A program made the position numbers and the translations under genes. From positions 3,162,001-3,226,000 of the forward strand of contig OY770026.1 of assembly GCA_963669455.1 (NCBI GenBank): a DNA stretch of 64,000 bases, in the 5' to 3' direction. Positions within the stretch are counted from its first letter, which is position 1. Each line of letters starts with the position of its first letter. This DNA is from JAWKWH01 sp963669455. GTDB lineage: Bacteria; Pseudomonadota; Alphaproteobacteria; Rhizobiales; Rhizobiaceae. The notes beneath the pieces were generated by a model that was given only the letters and a program-made list of their open reading frames with translations, made no database searches and had not been told where the DNA came from. Positions 7,738 through 16,927 of the stretch are shown here, one piece after another.

Positions 7738-8852
7738 CAACTGTCCCGCTCGATAATTTCGGTATCCCTGATTTCGATCCCGAAACCGTCAAGACCGACA
7801 TAGTGACGCTCGCGCGAGGCAAACAGCCGGATTGAACTGATGCCGAGGTTTTTTAATATCTGCGCGCCAAGGCCGATTTCGCGCCAGTCATCCTCACGTT
7901 GCCGGGCTTCGGCGTGTTCCTCGGCCTCATTGCCCGGCCGGTGCCTTGTGTGATGGGCCACGCCCACCGATCCTTCGCGCAGATAGATGATGACACCGCG
8001 CTGGGTTTTGCCGAAAGACCGCATCACCTCGCGCAACTCATCACTGGACCCAAAAATGTCTGTGACTACATCCTCGGTATGAAACCGCACCGGTACGTCC
8101 TCACCATCACGAATATCGCCGAAGACGATGGCCAGGTGATGCATGACATCCCAGGGAACACGATACGTATGGGCGGTCGCCGCCCCGCCCGGGGTTTCAA
8201 TTCCAAAACACTCGATCTGCTCGATCAGCGTTTCCTGGCGCTGACGATAGGCGATCAGATCGTCGACCGAGACCTGTTTGAGCCCGTGTTCGACGGCAAA
8301 GGCCGCCACATCCGGCCCGCGCATCACCGAGCCGTCATCATTGACGAGCTCGCAGATGACGCCAACGGGCGGTAGATTGGACAATTTGCACAGGTCGACG
8401 GCGGCCTCGGTATGGCCGGAACGCATCAGCACGCCGCCCTGTCTTGCGACCAGTGGGAAAATATGTCCCGGCCGGACAAAATCCACGGCACCCGCATTCG
8501 GATTGGCCAGATTTCGAACCGTCAACGTGCGGTCATCGGCGGATATGCCGGTTGTGGTGCCGTGCTTGTAGTCGACGCTGACCGTAAACGCGGTTGAATG
8601 AGGGGCGTCATTTTCGGCCACCATAGCGGCGAGATTGAGCCGCTTGGCCTCCTCGCCCGGCATCGGCGCACAGACGATCCCTGAGGTGTGCCTGACAATG
8701 AATGCCATTTTTTCCGGGGTGCAGTGCACGGCGGCGACAATCAGATCACCTTCGTTTTCACGCCCATCATCGTCGGTCACGACGACAATTTCACCTGCTT
8801 CAAAGGCGCGCAACGCCTCGGCGATTTTTTTCTGGTCGTAGCCCATCGGCAT
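7737..8852 (-). CDS. ribB: 3,4-dihydroxy-2-butanone-4-phosphate synthase with degenerate GTP cyclohydrolase II domain
   Basis: RibB turns ribulose 5-phosphate into the four-carbon precursor of riboflavin. The N-terminal domain (about 1-205) carries DDDGRENEGDL at 27-37, RPGHIFPL at 127-134 and GHTEAAVDLC at 146-155. The C-terminal 160 residues align with GTP cyclohydrolase II, but the zinc cysteines expected in HSECLTGD...RCDC are absent; the segment here reads HTEDVVTDIFGSSDEL. That half is therefore unlikely to have cyclohydrolase activity, a state common in alphaproteobacteria. The gene follows aroC closely and overlaps the next gene. Confidence 0.93.
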   Translation of the reverse strand: MPMGYDQKKIAEALRAFEAGEIVVVTDDDGRENEGDLIVAAVHCTPEKMAFIVRHTSGIVCAPMPGEEAKRLNLAAMVAENDAPHSTAFTVSVDYKHGTTTGISADDRTLTVRNLANPNAGAVDFVRPGHIFPLVARQGGVLMRSGHTEAAVDLCKLSNLPPVGVICELVNDDGSVMRGPDVAAFAVEHGLKQVSVDDLIAYRQRQETLIEQIECFGIETPGGAATAHTYRVPWDVMHHLAIVFGDIRDGEDVPVRFHTEDVVTDIFGSSDELREVMRSFGKTQRGVIIYLREGSVGVAHHTRHRPGNEAEEHAEARQREDDWREIGLGAQILKNLGISSIRLFASRERHYVGLDGFGIEIRDTEIIERDS

Positions 8853-8870
8853 ATGTATCCGGTTATGCTG

Positions 8871-9965
8871 TTAAATCCGGCCGGTCTGGCCACGGTGTCT
8901 GAGATAGTGGTCGGCAAGCGCGCAGGCAACCATTGCCTCGCCAACGGGGACTGCCCTTATGCCGACACACGGGTCGTGCCGCCCCTTGGTGACGACATCG
9001 ACCTCCCTGCCATCGGCGTCTATGGACCGGCGCGGGGTCAGGATCGACGAGGTTGGCTTGACGGCAAACCGCGCCACCACGGGCATGCCCGTTGAAATGC
9101 CGCCCAATATGCCGCCTGCCTTGTTGGACAGGAAGACGGGCCTGCCATCATCACCCATGCGCATTTCATCGGCGTTTTCCTCGCCGGTAATGCGCGCCGC
9201 CTCAAACCCGTTGCCGATCTCAACCCCCTTGACCGCATTGATCGACATCAGATTGGCGGCGATATCCTGATCCAGCTTGCCATAGACGGGCGCGCCAAGT
9301 CCGCCCGGCACGCCTTCGGCGACAATTTCCACCACGGCGCCAACAGAGGACCCTGCCTTGCGGATCCCGTCGAGATAGCCGGAAAACTCCGTAACCGAAG
9401 CAGGATCAGGCGTGAAAAACGGATTGTCCGGATCGCCGACGAATGACCAGTCCCAGTTTCTCCTGTCGATGGATTTCTCACCCATGGACACAAGCGCACC
9501 ACGCACCACCAATCCGGGGACGACCATGCGGGCCAGGGCGCCGGCGGCAACCCGGGCGGCGGTTTCACGGGCGGATGAGCGGCCGCCGCCGCGATGGTCG
9601 CGAAACCCGTATTTTTCATCATAGGTGAAATCGGCATGGCCCGGCCGGTATTGCCTGGCAATTTCGCCATAATCCTTTGAGCGCTGGTCGGTGTTGCGGA
9701 TCATCATCGAAACCGGCGTCCCGGTTGTGATCATTTCGTCCCCATCAGGCAGAACCCCTGAAAGAACCTCCACCTGATCTGGTTCGCGGCGCTGGGTAAC
9801 ATATTTCGACTGGCCCGGCCGGCGGCGATCAAGATGCGTCTGGATGTCCTGAAGCGCGAAGCGGATCCCGGGCGGGCAACCATCGACCACACAGCCAAGC
9901 GCGGCCCCGTGACTTTCTCCCCAGGTCGTTACACGAAACAGATGGCCAAACGTATTGTGTGACAT
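8871..9965 (-). CDS. aroC: Chorismate synthase
   Basis: AroC makes chorismate from 5-enolpyruvylshikimate 3-phosphate with reduced FMN, the last common step to aromatic amino acids. The 364-residue protein starts MSHNTFGHLFRVTTWGESHG, the classic N-terminus, and has the RSSARETAARVAAGA signature. I chose this ATG over an upstream one that adds 29 non-conserved residues. It heads a minus-strand run aroC-ribB-FG-GAP protein. Confidence 0.97.
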   Translation of the reverse strand: MSHNTFGHLFRVTTWGESHGAALGCVVDGCPPGIRFALQDIQTHLDRRRPGQSKYVTQRREPDQVEVLSGVLPDGDEMITTGTPVSMMIRNTDQRSKDYGEIARQYRPGHADFTYDEKYGFRDHRGGGRSSARETAARVAAGALARMVVPGLVVRGALVSMGEKSIDRRNWDWSFVGDPDNPFFTPDPASVTEFSGYLDGIRKAGSSVGAVVEIVAEGVPGGLGAPVYGKLDQDIAANLMSINAVKGVEIGNGFEAARITGEENADEMRMGDDGRPVFLSNKAGGILGGISTGMPVVARFAVKPTSSILTPRRSIDADGREVDVVTKGRHDPCVGIRAVPVGEAMVACALADHYLRHRGQTGRI

Positions 9966-10174
9966 GGGAAACGTTTCTCGCCTGAAATTCCTGCCGGTTT
10001 GCGCCCGGGGACAACTCCCAAGCCTTCTATTGAGTAATCTATTTTCGGTCAAACTGGCATTCGCCGTTTTAGTTTTGCCATAATTACGGTATTGCTGATC
10101 ATCAGGGACACGGGATCAGTGGGTGGCACGTACCCTGCCGGTCCCCGGGAAGTGTGTTTGACGGGGTTATTCTT

Positions 10175-10423
10175 ATGAAAAAAATTACCGGGGCCTTACT
10201 GGCTTTGCTCTTCACCGGCGGATTGGCTCTCGCGGCCGATGCCGATGGCAAGATCACCGCTATCGACCGCGATGCGGGGACCATCGTCCTGGAGGATGGC
10301 AATACCTACAAACTGCCTGGTGAATTTGACCCTGCGAACATCGAGGAAGGCATGGAAGTGCTGATCGCCTATGATATGGTCAATGGCGAAAACCTGATTA
10401 CCATCATAGAACCGTTCGAATAA
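10175..10423 (+). CDS. Small secreted DUF1344-like protein
   Basis: The 82-residue product has a signal peptide ending at LALAADADG, followed by a compact beta-rich domain (GKITAIDRDAGTIVLEDGNTY, then EGMEVLIAYD) resembling the DUF1344 family of periplasmic proteins. The ATG used is preceded by a GGGG stretch; a possible start seven codons upstream would spoil the signal peptide. It is divergent from aroC and convergent with the phosphatase gene. Function is unknown. Confidence 0.7.
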   Translation: MKKITGALLALLFTGGLALAADADGKITAIDRDAGTIVLEDGNTYKLPGEFDPANIEEGMEVLIAYDMVNGENLITIIEPFE

Positions 10424-10449
10424 GGCTCAGGCGCAAGCCGCCCGTTCTA

Positions 10450-11037
10450 TCAAATCCACTCCAGCGTGCCTGACTGAAAGCGCAGCAACTTGTCCTGACG
10501 GATCGTCAATTGTCCTGCATCATTGCCGGGTACCCCGCCCAGGATGTTCCACACACATCGCAAAATCCCGCCATGGGTGACGCAGACCGTCGGGCTGTCG
10601 ACCTCATCCAGCCAGGGTGAAAAACGGGCCGCCTGCATGGCATAGCTCTCTGCCCCGGCGCCTGGCGGGACAAATTCCCATTTGTTTTGATTGCGCGCCC
10701 TGGTCAATTCGCCTTGAGTGCCTTGCATCTCGTGCAGATACAAACCCTCCCAGTCGCCATAGCAAAGTTCCAGCAATCTCTCATCGGTGCGGTATGCCGA
10801 TGACGCAAGCCCCAGTTCGCCGCGAACAATTTCCATGGTTTCACGTGTTCTGGAAAGCGGGCTGGCAACGAAGTCGAAACCAGCCGGCTCACCGATCGTT
10901 TCGCGCAAGACCTTGCCATTGCGGCGTGCCTGCTCGCGCCCCAGCGCGTTGATCGGTATATCCTTTTGGCCCTGAAACCGGAATTGCGCATTCCAGTCGG
11001 TCTGCCCGTGCCGGATGAAATATATGACGGGTTTCAT
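10450..11037 (-). CDS. Histidine phosphatase family protein
   Basis: The 195-residue protein has the RHG catalytic motif (IRHGQTDWN, residues 8-16), the phosphate-pocket arginine in SPLSRTRET and the second active-site histidine in CVTHGGILR. This places it in the phosphoglycerate mutase-like (2H) superfamily. The length and motifs suit a broad-specificity phosphatase more than a glycolytic mutase. It follows fabI on the same strand with a 31-base gap. The substrate is unknown. Confidence 0.87.
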   Translation of the reverse strand: MKPVIYFIRHGQTDWNAQFRFQGQKDIPINALGREQARRNGKVLRETIGEPAGFDFVASPLSRTRETMEIVRGELGLASSAYRTDERLLELCYGDWEGLYLHEMQGTQGELTRARNQNKWEFVPPGAGAESYAMQAARFSPWLDEVDSPTVCVTHGGILRCVWNILGGVPGNDAGQLTIRQDKLLRFQSGTLEWI

Positions 11038-11068
11038 TCCGGTCCCATGTTTTGCCGGACTGCCGGGA

Positions 11069-11887
11069 TCAATCCTTGACCACCGAAATATCGGGGGCGT
11101 CGACTGCTTTCATGCCGACCACATGATATCCTGAATCGACATGATGAATTTCGCCTGACACCCCTCTCGACATGTCGGAGAGAAGATAAAGCGCAGAATC
11201 GCCCACTTCCTCGATGGTCACGACCCGCTTTAGCGGCGAATTATATTCATTCCAGCGCAAAATATAGCGGAAATCACCAATGCCGGAAGCGGCAAGGGTC
11301 TTGATCGGCCCCGCCGAGACCGCGTTGACGCGAATTCCCCGACCGCCGAGATCGACCGCCAGGTAACGCACGCTTGCCTCAAGTGCTGCCTTGGCGACAC
11401 CCATCACATTGTAATGAGGCATGACCTTCTCGGCGCCATAATAGGTCAGCGTCAACATCGAGCCGCCATCATTCATCATCGCCTCGGCGCGGCGCGCAAC
11501 AGACGTGAATGAATAGACGGAGACATCCATCGTGCGGGAAAAATTGTCCCGGCTGGTCTCCACGTAGCGGCCTGTCAGTTCATCCTTGTCGGAAAAGGCG
11601 ACGGCGTGGACGAGAAAGTCAATCTTGCCCCATTTGGATTTCAACACGTCGAAAACGGCGTCAACACTTGCCTCATCGGTGACATCGCAATGACCGGCAA
11701 GCAGGGCGCCAAGTTGAGTGGCCAGCGGCTCGACCCGTTTTTTCAGCGCATCGCCCTGATAGGTCAGCGCCAGTTCAGCACCCTGGTCCGCACATGCTTT
11801 GGCAATTCCCCAAGCCAGCGACCGGTTGTTTGCCACCCCCAAGATCAGCCCGCGCTTGCCTGCCATCAGGCCATTGCCAGAACCCAT
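11069..11887 (-). CDS. fabI: Enoyl-[acyl-carrier-protein] reductase (NADH)
   Basis: FabI carries out the last reduction of each fatty acid elongation cycle. The 272-residue short-chain dehydrogenase shows the divergent FabI nucleotide motif GVANNRSLAWGIA near residues 17-29, and the catalytic Tyr-x6-Lys in YNVMGVAK. The C-terminus GEIHHVDSGYHVVGM is also typical. A GGAGAG lies seven bases before the ATG. Rhizobia often encode two FabI paralogues; which one this is cannot be told. Confidence 0.93.
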   Translation of the reverse strand: MGSGNGLMAGKRGLILGVANNRSLAWGIAKACADQGAELALTYQGDALKKRVEPLATQLGALLAGHCDVTDEASVDAVFDVLKSKWGKIDFLVHAVAFSDKDELTGRYVETSRDNFSRTMDVSVYSFTSVARRAEAMMNDGGSMLTLTYYGAEKVMPHYNVMGVAKAALEASVRYLAVDLGGRGIRVNAVSAGPIKTLAASGIGDFRYILRWNEYNSPLKRVVTIEEVGDSALYLLSDMSRGVSGEIHHVDSGYHVVGMKAVDAPDISVVKD

Positions 11888-12020
11888 TTTTCAACTCTCC
11901 GCTATATGTCTTCGGGAAGATCAGCCTATCGCATAGCAATTCGCTGCCATCAAGACCGTGGCGGGAGCTGGGGCAGGTTTCCACGCCAATCTGTGCTGAA
12001 GTCGATCGCACAGACGCAAA

Positions 12021-12929
12021 TCAGCCACGCCTTTTCTTCATCAGCTCCAGAAGATCAGCATCGTTCTTGGGCAGTTCTATGCGCAATTCGATCAACAGAT
12101 CGCCGTTTGAGCCGTCCTTGTTGGGAAGGCCCCTTCCCTTCAGCCGGAAAATTTTGCCGGAATCCGACCAGGGCGGAACCGTCACCGCGACTTTTCCCGA
12201 AAGCGTTTCGAAAGGGAGTTTCGCCCCCAAGACGGCGTCCTGCAGCGTGACGGCCAAGGCGGCATGGAGGTCGCGGCCCTCCAGCGTGAAACGCGGATGA
12301 CGCTTAATCCGCAATTTCACCAGCGCGTCACCTGCACCATGCGGCGAGGGATGACCCTGGCCCTTCAGCCGGATCACCTGACCGTCTTCAACGAATTTCG
12401 GCAATTTCACAGCGATTTTGCGCCCTTCGGGAAAGATCGCCGTCACTTTTGCCGCGCTGGCCACATCTTCCAGGCTCACTGCAAGTGATATTTCCAAATC
12501 AGCACCTTTTTGCGGGCCTTGACGCTGGCCTGCCTGACCGGAAAAGGCCTGGCCAAACAGATCTGAGAAAATATCGCCGCCAGCACCGCCAAAAGGCCCG
12601 CCACCTCGCGATGTACGGAATTCGAACTGGCCGTCCGGTCCGCCTGCCGCGCGGCGAAATCCACCGAACGGGCCGGCGCCGGCACCTTCAAACCCTTGAA
12701 ACCGTTCTTTGCCGTCAGCGCCGATTTCGCCACAGTCGAATGCGGCGCGCTTTTTTTCGTCGCCGACGATCTCATAGGCCTGGTTGACCTCGGCGAATTT
12801 CGATTGCGCAGCCGAATCCTCCCGATTTTGATCGGGATGAAACTTCTTGGCCAGCTTGCGAAAAGCCGATTTTATGTCCTTCTGGGAGGCGTTTTTCGCC
12901 ACTCCCAGAACAGAATAGGGATCACGCAT
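12021..12929 (-). CDS. DnaJ-type J-domain protein with CbpA-like C-terminal domains
   Basis: The 302-residue product starts with a J domain (MRDPYSVLGV...) including the Hsp70-activating HPD motif in KKFHPDQN. A Gly/Phe-rich linker follows (about 75-125) and then two beta-sandwich substrate-binding domains (DLEISLAVSLEDVASAAK..., ending near NGDLLIELRIELPK). There is no cysteine-rich zinc region, so it is CbpA/DjlA-class rather than DnaJ itself. I chose the second possible ATG because the first adds 11 non-J-domain residues. Confidence 0.9.
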   Translation of the reverse strand: MRDPYSVLGVAKNASQKDIKSAFRKLAKKFHPDQNREDSAAQSKFAEVNQAYEIVGDEKKRAAFDCGEIGADGKERFQGFEGAGAGPFGGFRRAAGGPDGQFEFRTSRGGGPFGGAGGDIFSDLFGQAFSGQAGQRQGPQKGADLEISLAVSLEDVASAAKVTAIFPEGRKIAVKLPKFVEDGQVIRLKGQGHPSPHGAGDALVKLRIKRHPRFTLEGRDLHAALAVTLQDAVLGAKLPFETLSGKVAVTVPPWSDSGKIFRLKGRGLPNKDGSNGDLLIELRIELPKNDADLLELMKKRRG

Positions 12930-13029
12930 GACCTCGATCCACCCGTTTTGTGGTTGCTTCAATGCCTATATGTGCATTTTTAGGAAGAAATTCCAGAGCT
13001 TGGGGCCTGGTTTGGACAATGATACCTGT

Positions 13030-13488
13030 TTAGGTCGAAACCGGTTCGAATTTGTGCATCACCCAAACACCGTTTCCCTGTAGGCAGATTTCGCCATCGT
13101 AAAGCGTGATGCCATCGAAGCTTTCGCGGGAAGCGACAAAGCGCCGGCATCGAACACCTTTGGTCTCAAATTCGTCAATTGTGGTGATTGCGCCTTGGGA
13201 GCCAGTGCTCACATTCGCCCAGGACAGCGGACGTTCGCCCCATTCCGCCAGATTTATCGACGAAACCGCATTGCGTACGGTCACCTCATCCGACGAGACT
13301 TCTGATTGGGGTGCTGCCGAGGTATCGCTTTGGCCATTTGTCGATCTGGTTTTGATGTCCTTGTCTATTCCGACACCCAGCATCTCCAATCCGCCAGATG
13401 CGCAGCCGGACAGTCCCAGCATCACCGAAAGCACAAACGCATGGCAAAGCGGAGATGTTGCAGAAAATCCGCTTTTATCGCCTTTCAT
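13030..13488 (-). CDS. Lipoprotein resembling RT0821/Lpp0805-type surface protein
   Basis: The sequence begins with a signal ending in the lipobox LSGC, followed by ASGG, so it is probably acylated. The C-terminal half (GSQGAITTIDE, CRRFVASRE, YDGEICLQGNGVWVM) resembles the domain of the RT0821/Lpp0805 family of 17-kDa-like surface antigens. Membership is inferred from the pattern only. The start is uncertain: I use the Met giving a compact n-region; another lies 12 codons upstream. It is divergent from pdxH with under 70 bases between. Confidence 0.65.
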   Translation of the reverse strand: MKGDKSGFSATSPLCHAFVLSVMLGLSGCASGGLEMLGVGIDKDIKTRSTNGQSDTSAAPQSEVSSDEVTVRNAVSSINLAEWGERPLSWANVSTGSQGAITTIDEFETKGVRCRRFVASRESFDGITLYDGEICLQGNGVWVMHKFEPVST

Positions 13489-13553
13489 GGCTTGCGCGAT
13501 GTGCGACAATGGGCAATCTCCCATCAGATCATTTGTTCACCATCACAGGGATT

Positions 13554-14171
13554 ATGCGCAAAATGGGGTTAACAAGCGGTGACTTTCTCGGCGAGAAGGA
13601 TCCAGTCGCCTTGTTTGGCGAATGGTTGGAAGACGCCAATAGATCAGAACCCAATGATCCGACGGCTGCGGCTCTGGCCACCGTCGATGGCGATGGCCTG
13701 CCCAATGTCAGAATGGTGCTGTTGAAGGGTTTTGATGCATCCGGCTTTGTTTTCTACACCAATTACGAAAGCGCGAAAGGGTCGGAAATCCTCGGGTCGA
13801 AAAAAGCGGCCATGTGCTTTCACTGGAAGAGCTTGCGCCGGCAGGTTCGGCTTCGCGGACCGGTCGAGGAGGTGACGCCAGGCGAGGCGGATGCCTATTT
13901 TGCTTCGCGCCCCAGAGGCAGCCGCATCGGTGCGTGGGCATCAAAACAGTCGCGGCCGCTGGAAAGCCGCTTTGCGCTGGAAAAATCGGTCGCAAAATAT
14001 ACCGCCAGGTTCGGGGCCGGTACAATCGAGCGCCCATCCCACTGGTCCGGTTTCAGGATTAGTCCGACCGAGATTGAATTCTGGCACGACAGGCCGTTTC
14101 GCCTGCACGACCGGTTGCAGTTTATTTTGGACGGCAGCGGCGACTGGCAGACAGCGCAGCTTTATCCTTAA
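13554..14171 (+). CDS. pdxH: Pyridoxamine 5'-phosphate oxidase
   Basis: PdxH oxidises pyridoxine or pyridoxamine phosphate to pyridoxal phosphate with FMN. The 205-residue protein has the FMN-binding segment RMVLLKGFD...GFVFYTNYESAKG, CFHWKSLRRQVRLRG, ASRPRGSRIGAWASKQS and the C-terminal WHDRPFRLHDR. The start is the ATG just after an AGGG; the reading frame extends far upstream but overlaps the divergent lipoprotein gene and lacks conservation there. Confidence 0.95.
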   Translation: MRKMGLTSGDFLGEKDPVALFGEWLEDANRSEPNDPTAAALATVDGDGLPNVRMVLLKGFDASGFVFYTNYESAKGSEILGSKKAAMCFHWKSLRRQVRLRGPVEEVTPGEADAYFASRPRGSRIGAWASKQSRPLESRFALEKSVAKYTARFGAGTIERPSHWSGFRISPTEIEFWHDRPFRLHDRLQFILDGSGDWQTAQLYP

Positions 14172-14178
14172 GGCCCGC

Positions 14179-14925
14179 CTATTTGCGGGTCATAAACGCC
14201 GTCAGCGCGGCGATTGCCTCCTTGGATTTCAATCGCTCACGAAACAATTGGCCCTCGGCATTTAAACGCTCAACGGTCTTGTCGCGGTCGCCTTTGAGAA
14301 AGTCGCGGGCGAGTTTTAAGGCTTCAGGCGGTTTGGCAGCGATTTTTTCCGCCATGCCAACTATGGCTGTCTCCAATTCGGCTTCGTCGACGACGGAATG
14401 AATGAGCCCGGTCTCCAATGCGCGTTTCGCCGAAAAATCTTCACCCATTGCCAGTAGCGCAAAGGCCTGCTGACTGCCGATTGCCGCTGGCGCCAGCAAT
14501 GTGGAACCGGCTTCGGGAACAAGGCCAAGGTCGATAAACGGAGCCTTAAACAGAGCATTGGGCGTGGCGATGGTGATATCGCAATGAAATTGCATCGTGG
14601 TGCCAATCCCCACCGCGACGCCATCGACGCCTGCAATCATCGGCTTTTGCGACAGGGCGAGCGCTGTCAGAAAATCATGGACTTCGGTGCCCTGCTCTCC
14701 GCCTGTTGCGTAGGTGAGGAAATCGGCAAGATCATTTCCTGCGGTAAAGGCGCCTGGAAGTCCAAGAAACACATGTACGCGGATATCCGGGTCGGCATCC
14801 CCTTCGGCAAGGGCGCCGGCCATGGCGGCATACATGGCCCGGGTGAGCGCATTTTTCTTGTCGGGCCGGTTCATGCGAATGATCTGGACCGCGCCGCGGT
14901 GTTCAATCTTTATGTGTTCGCTCAT
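14179..14925 (-). CDS. Enoyl-CoA hydratase/isomerase family protein
   Basis: This 248-residue crotonase-fold protein shows the N-terminal MNRPDKKNALT, an oxyanion-hole segment AFTAGNDLADF and a second oxyanion Gly region GVAVGIGTTMQFHCD. The glutamate PEAGSTLL is the usual place for one catalytic acid. A GAGGAA precedes the ATG, and only 21 bases separate it from the acyl-CoA dehydrogenase stop, so the two act as an operon. The substrate chain is not determined by the sequence. Confidence 0.88.
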   Translation of the reverse strand: MSEHIKIEHRGAVQIIRMNRPDKKNALTRAMYAAMAGALAEGDADPDIRVHVFLGLPGAFTAGNDLADFLTYATGGEQGTEVHDFLTALALSQKPMIAGVDGVAVGIGTTMQFHCDITIATPNALFKAPFIDLGLVPEAGSTLLAPAAIGSQQAFALLAMGEDFSAKRALETGLIHSVVDEAELETAIVGMAEKIAAKPPEALKLARDFLKGDRDKTVERLNAEGQLFRERLKSKEAIAALTAFMTRK

Positions 14926-14946
14926 CAGTTCCTCGTTTTTCTTTGT

Positions 14947-16713
14947 TCAGGCAAGCAGATCTGCGGCTGCCGCCAGGCTTTCGGCGCCACCGGTGACCGA
15001 CTGGCACAGATGGGCTGTCTCGGTGGTGAGATTTTCGGCAAAAAAGCGGCATAATGCTATCCGTTCCTCTTCACCGGCTGAGACAGCGCCGCGGGCGAGC
15101 AAGCATCCGGATGCTGCTAGCGAGAAGAGCCTGAGATAGGGCGTTGCGCCAGCAAGCGCGTCGTCCATTCTTCCTTCAGCGCTGGCCGATGCCATAAACG
15201 CGGTTGCCTGCTCCAGTGCCTCGACCGCCTCACCAAGCCGTTTTGCGGTTTGACCGAAACCGGGCAGATTCGATGCGCGGACAGTTTTGATGTCGGACTT
15301 CAGTTCAGCGATAAATCCGGCAACATGCGCACCGCCATTCATCGGCAGTTTGCGTATAACAAGATCGACCGCCTGAATGCCATTGGTGCCTTCATAGATG
15401 GGCGCGATGCGGGCATCACGCAGCAGCACGGCTGCTCCGGTCTCCTCAATATAACCCATACCGCCGTGAACCTGCACGCCGATGGACGCGACATCGACAC
15501 CGATATCGGTTGAAAACGCCTTGGCGAGCGGTGTGAGCAGGTCGGCGCGTTCTTGCCAGAAGGAGGCATTGTCAGGATCGGCTTCAATCATATCGAGCGC
15601 ATGGGCGCAGCAATAGGAAACGGCACGGGCTGCCTGGGTGGAGGATTTCATGGTCAGCAGGTTGCGCTGGACATCCGGGTGCATGACAATCGGCGCCATA
15701 CCGTCTTCCGTCTGACCGGCTACCCGCCCCTGCCGGCGTTCCTGCGCATAGGCCTGGGCCTGCTGGCAGGCGGCTTCGGCCACTGCGACACCCTGCATTC
15801 CGACAGCCAGGCGCGCATTGTTCATCATCGTGAACATACAGGCGAGGCCACGGTTTTCCTCGCCGACAAGATAGCCGATTGCTCCCGGCTTGCTGCCAAA
15901 CCTGCCATCGCCAAAAATCATCGTGCAGGTCGGAGAAGCGTGAATGCCAAGCTTGTGTTCAACGGAGTGGCAGAACACATCGTTTCGCTCACCGGGCAGG
16001 CCGTTTTCATCGGGCATGAATTTCGGCACCAGAAACAGCGAGAGGCCGCGTGTGCCGGCCGGTGCGTCCGGCAGCCGTGCTAGTACCAGATGGATAATGT
16101 TGTCGGTGAAGTCGTGCTCGCCATAGGTGATGAAAATCTTCTGGCCGAAAATGCGGTAAGAGCCATCGCCGGCCGGTTCGGCTTTCGATTTCAGTGCATT
16201 CAGATCCGAACCGGCCTGCGGTTCGGTGAGATTCATGGTACCCATCCATTCGCCGGAGACGAGCTTTTCAAGATAGGTGGCCTTTAGGGCGCCGGACCCG
16301 TGTTTTTCCACCGCCTCGACGGCGCCCATTGTCAGGGTTGGCCCGATTCCGAATGCCAGCGCGCCGGAATTCCACATTTCAAGGGCAGCGACCGACATCA
16401 TCTGCGGCAAGTTTTGGCCGCCAAACTCCTCGGGCCCGCACAGCGCGTTCCATCCGCCCGCAATCCAGCGCTGATAAAGTGCCTTCCAGCCGGGCGGCAT
16501 TTTAACCTCACCATCGGCCAGCACGGCGCCATGTTCGTCACCGGCTTTTCGAAGCGGGGCAATTTCTTCGGCGGCAAACCTGCCAGCCTCTTCGAGGATC
16601 GCGGCGACCAGATCTTCGGAAAGGTCATCAAACTTGCCGTCGCGCAGGGCGCCTGAAAGACCGGCGATGTGATTTAGTGTATGAACGATATCGGCTACTG
16701 GCGCACGATACAT
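14947..16713 (-). CDS. Long acyl-CoA dehydrogenase (DmdC/FadE-like subfamily)
   Basis: At 588 residues it belongs to the long acyl-CoA dehydrogenases that have a C-terminal extension, the subfamily that includes methylmercaptopropionyl-CoA dehydrogenase DmdC. The N-terminal helical domain, NLTEPQAGSDL (161-171), the FAD segment VQVHGGMGYIEE (413-424) and the catalytic glutamate in IYEGTNGIQ (E441) are all present. With the crotonase downstream it would perform dehydrogenation then hydration of an acyl-CoA, either in fatty acid or in dimethylsulfoniopropionate breakdown. I cannot choose between these substrates. Confidence 0.9.
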   Translation of the reverse strand: MYRAPVADIVHTLNHIAGLSGALRDGKFDDLSEDLVAAILEEAGRFAAEEIAPLRKAGDEHGAVLADGEVKMPPGWKALYQRWIAGGWNALCGPEEFGGQNLPQMMSVAALEMWNSGALAFGIGPTLTMGAVEAVEKHGSGALKATYLEKLVSGEWMGTMNLTEPQAGSDLNALKSKAEPAGDGSYRIFGQKIFITYGEHDFTDNIIHLVLARLPDAPAGTRGLSLFLVPKFMPDENGLPGERNDVFCHSVEHKLGIHASPTCTMIFGDGRFGSKPGAIGYLVGEENRGLACMFTMMNNARLAVGMQGVAVAEAACQQAQAYAQERRQGRVAGQTEDGMAPIVMHPDVQRNLLTMKSSTQAARAVSYCCAHALDMIEADPDNASFWQERADLLTPLAKAFSTDIGVDVASIGVQVHGGMGYIEETGAAVLLRDARIAPIYEGTNGIQAVDLVIRKLPMNGGAHVAGFIAELKSDIKTVRASNLPGFGQTAKRLGEAVEALEQATAFMASASAEGRMDDALAGATPYLRLFSLAASGCLLARGAVSAGEEERIALCRFFAENLTTETAHLCQSVTGGAESLAAAADLLA

Positions 16714-16927
16714 GGTGATTTAGCCTTCTGTTAGAGCATCCGGCAGTTGCCCGGCATCTCCCGTGGCGCTCGGACCGGATTTCCAGTTTCCACCGCTGGA
16801 GCCAATAATCCGATAACTTCCCTTGACGTAAAAGTAAATATCACAAACGCACCCACTCAGCGCTCTATTCCTGTAGCGCGGGAGCGCGCTTTTCGAAAAC
16901 CCCGCTCGATGAAAGCGTGTCCCGGGA

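Noticed and set aside
8853..8870. FMN riboswitch ahead of ribB
   Set aside because: Only 18 bases separate aroC and ribB, too short for the aptamer.
16714..16927. Further MITE copy between purD and the acyl-CoA dehydrogenase gene
   Set aside because: There are short similar words (GAGCATCCGG, GATCAGG) but no pair of inverted ends.
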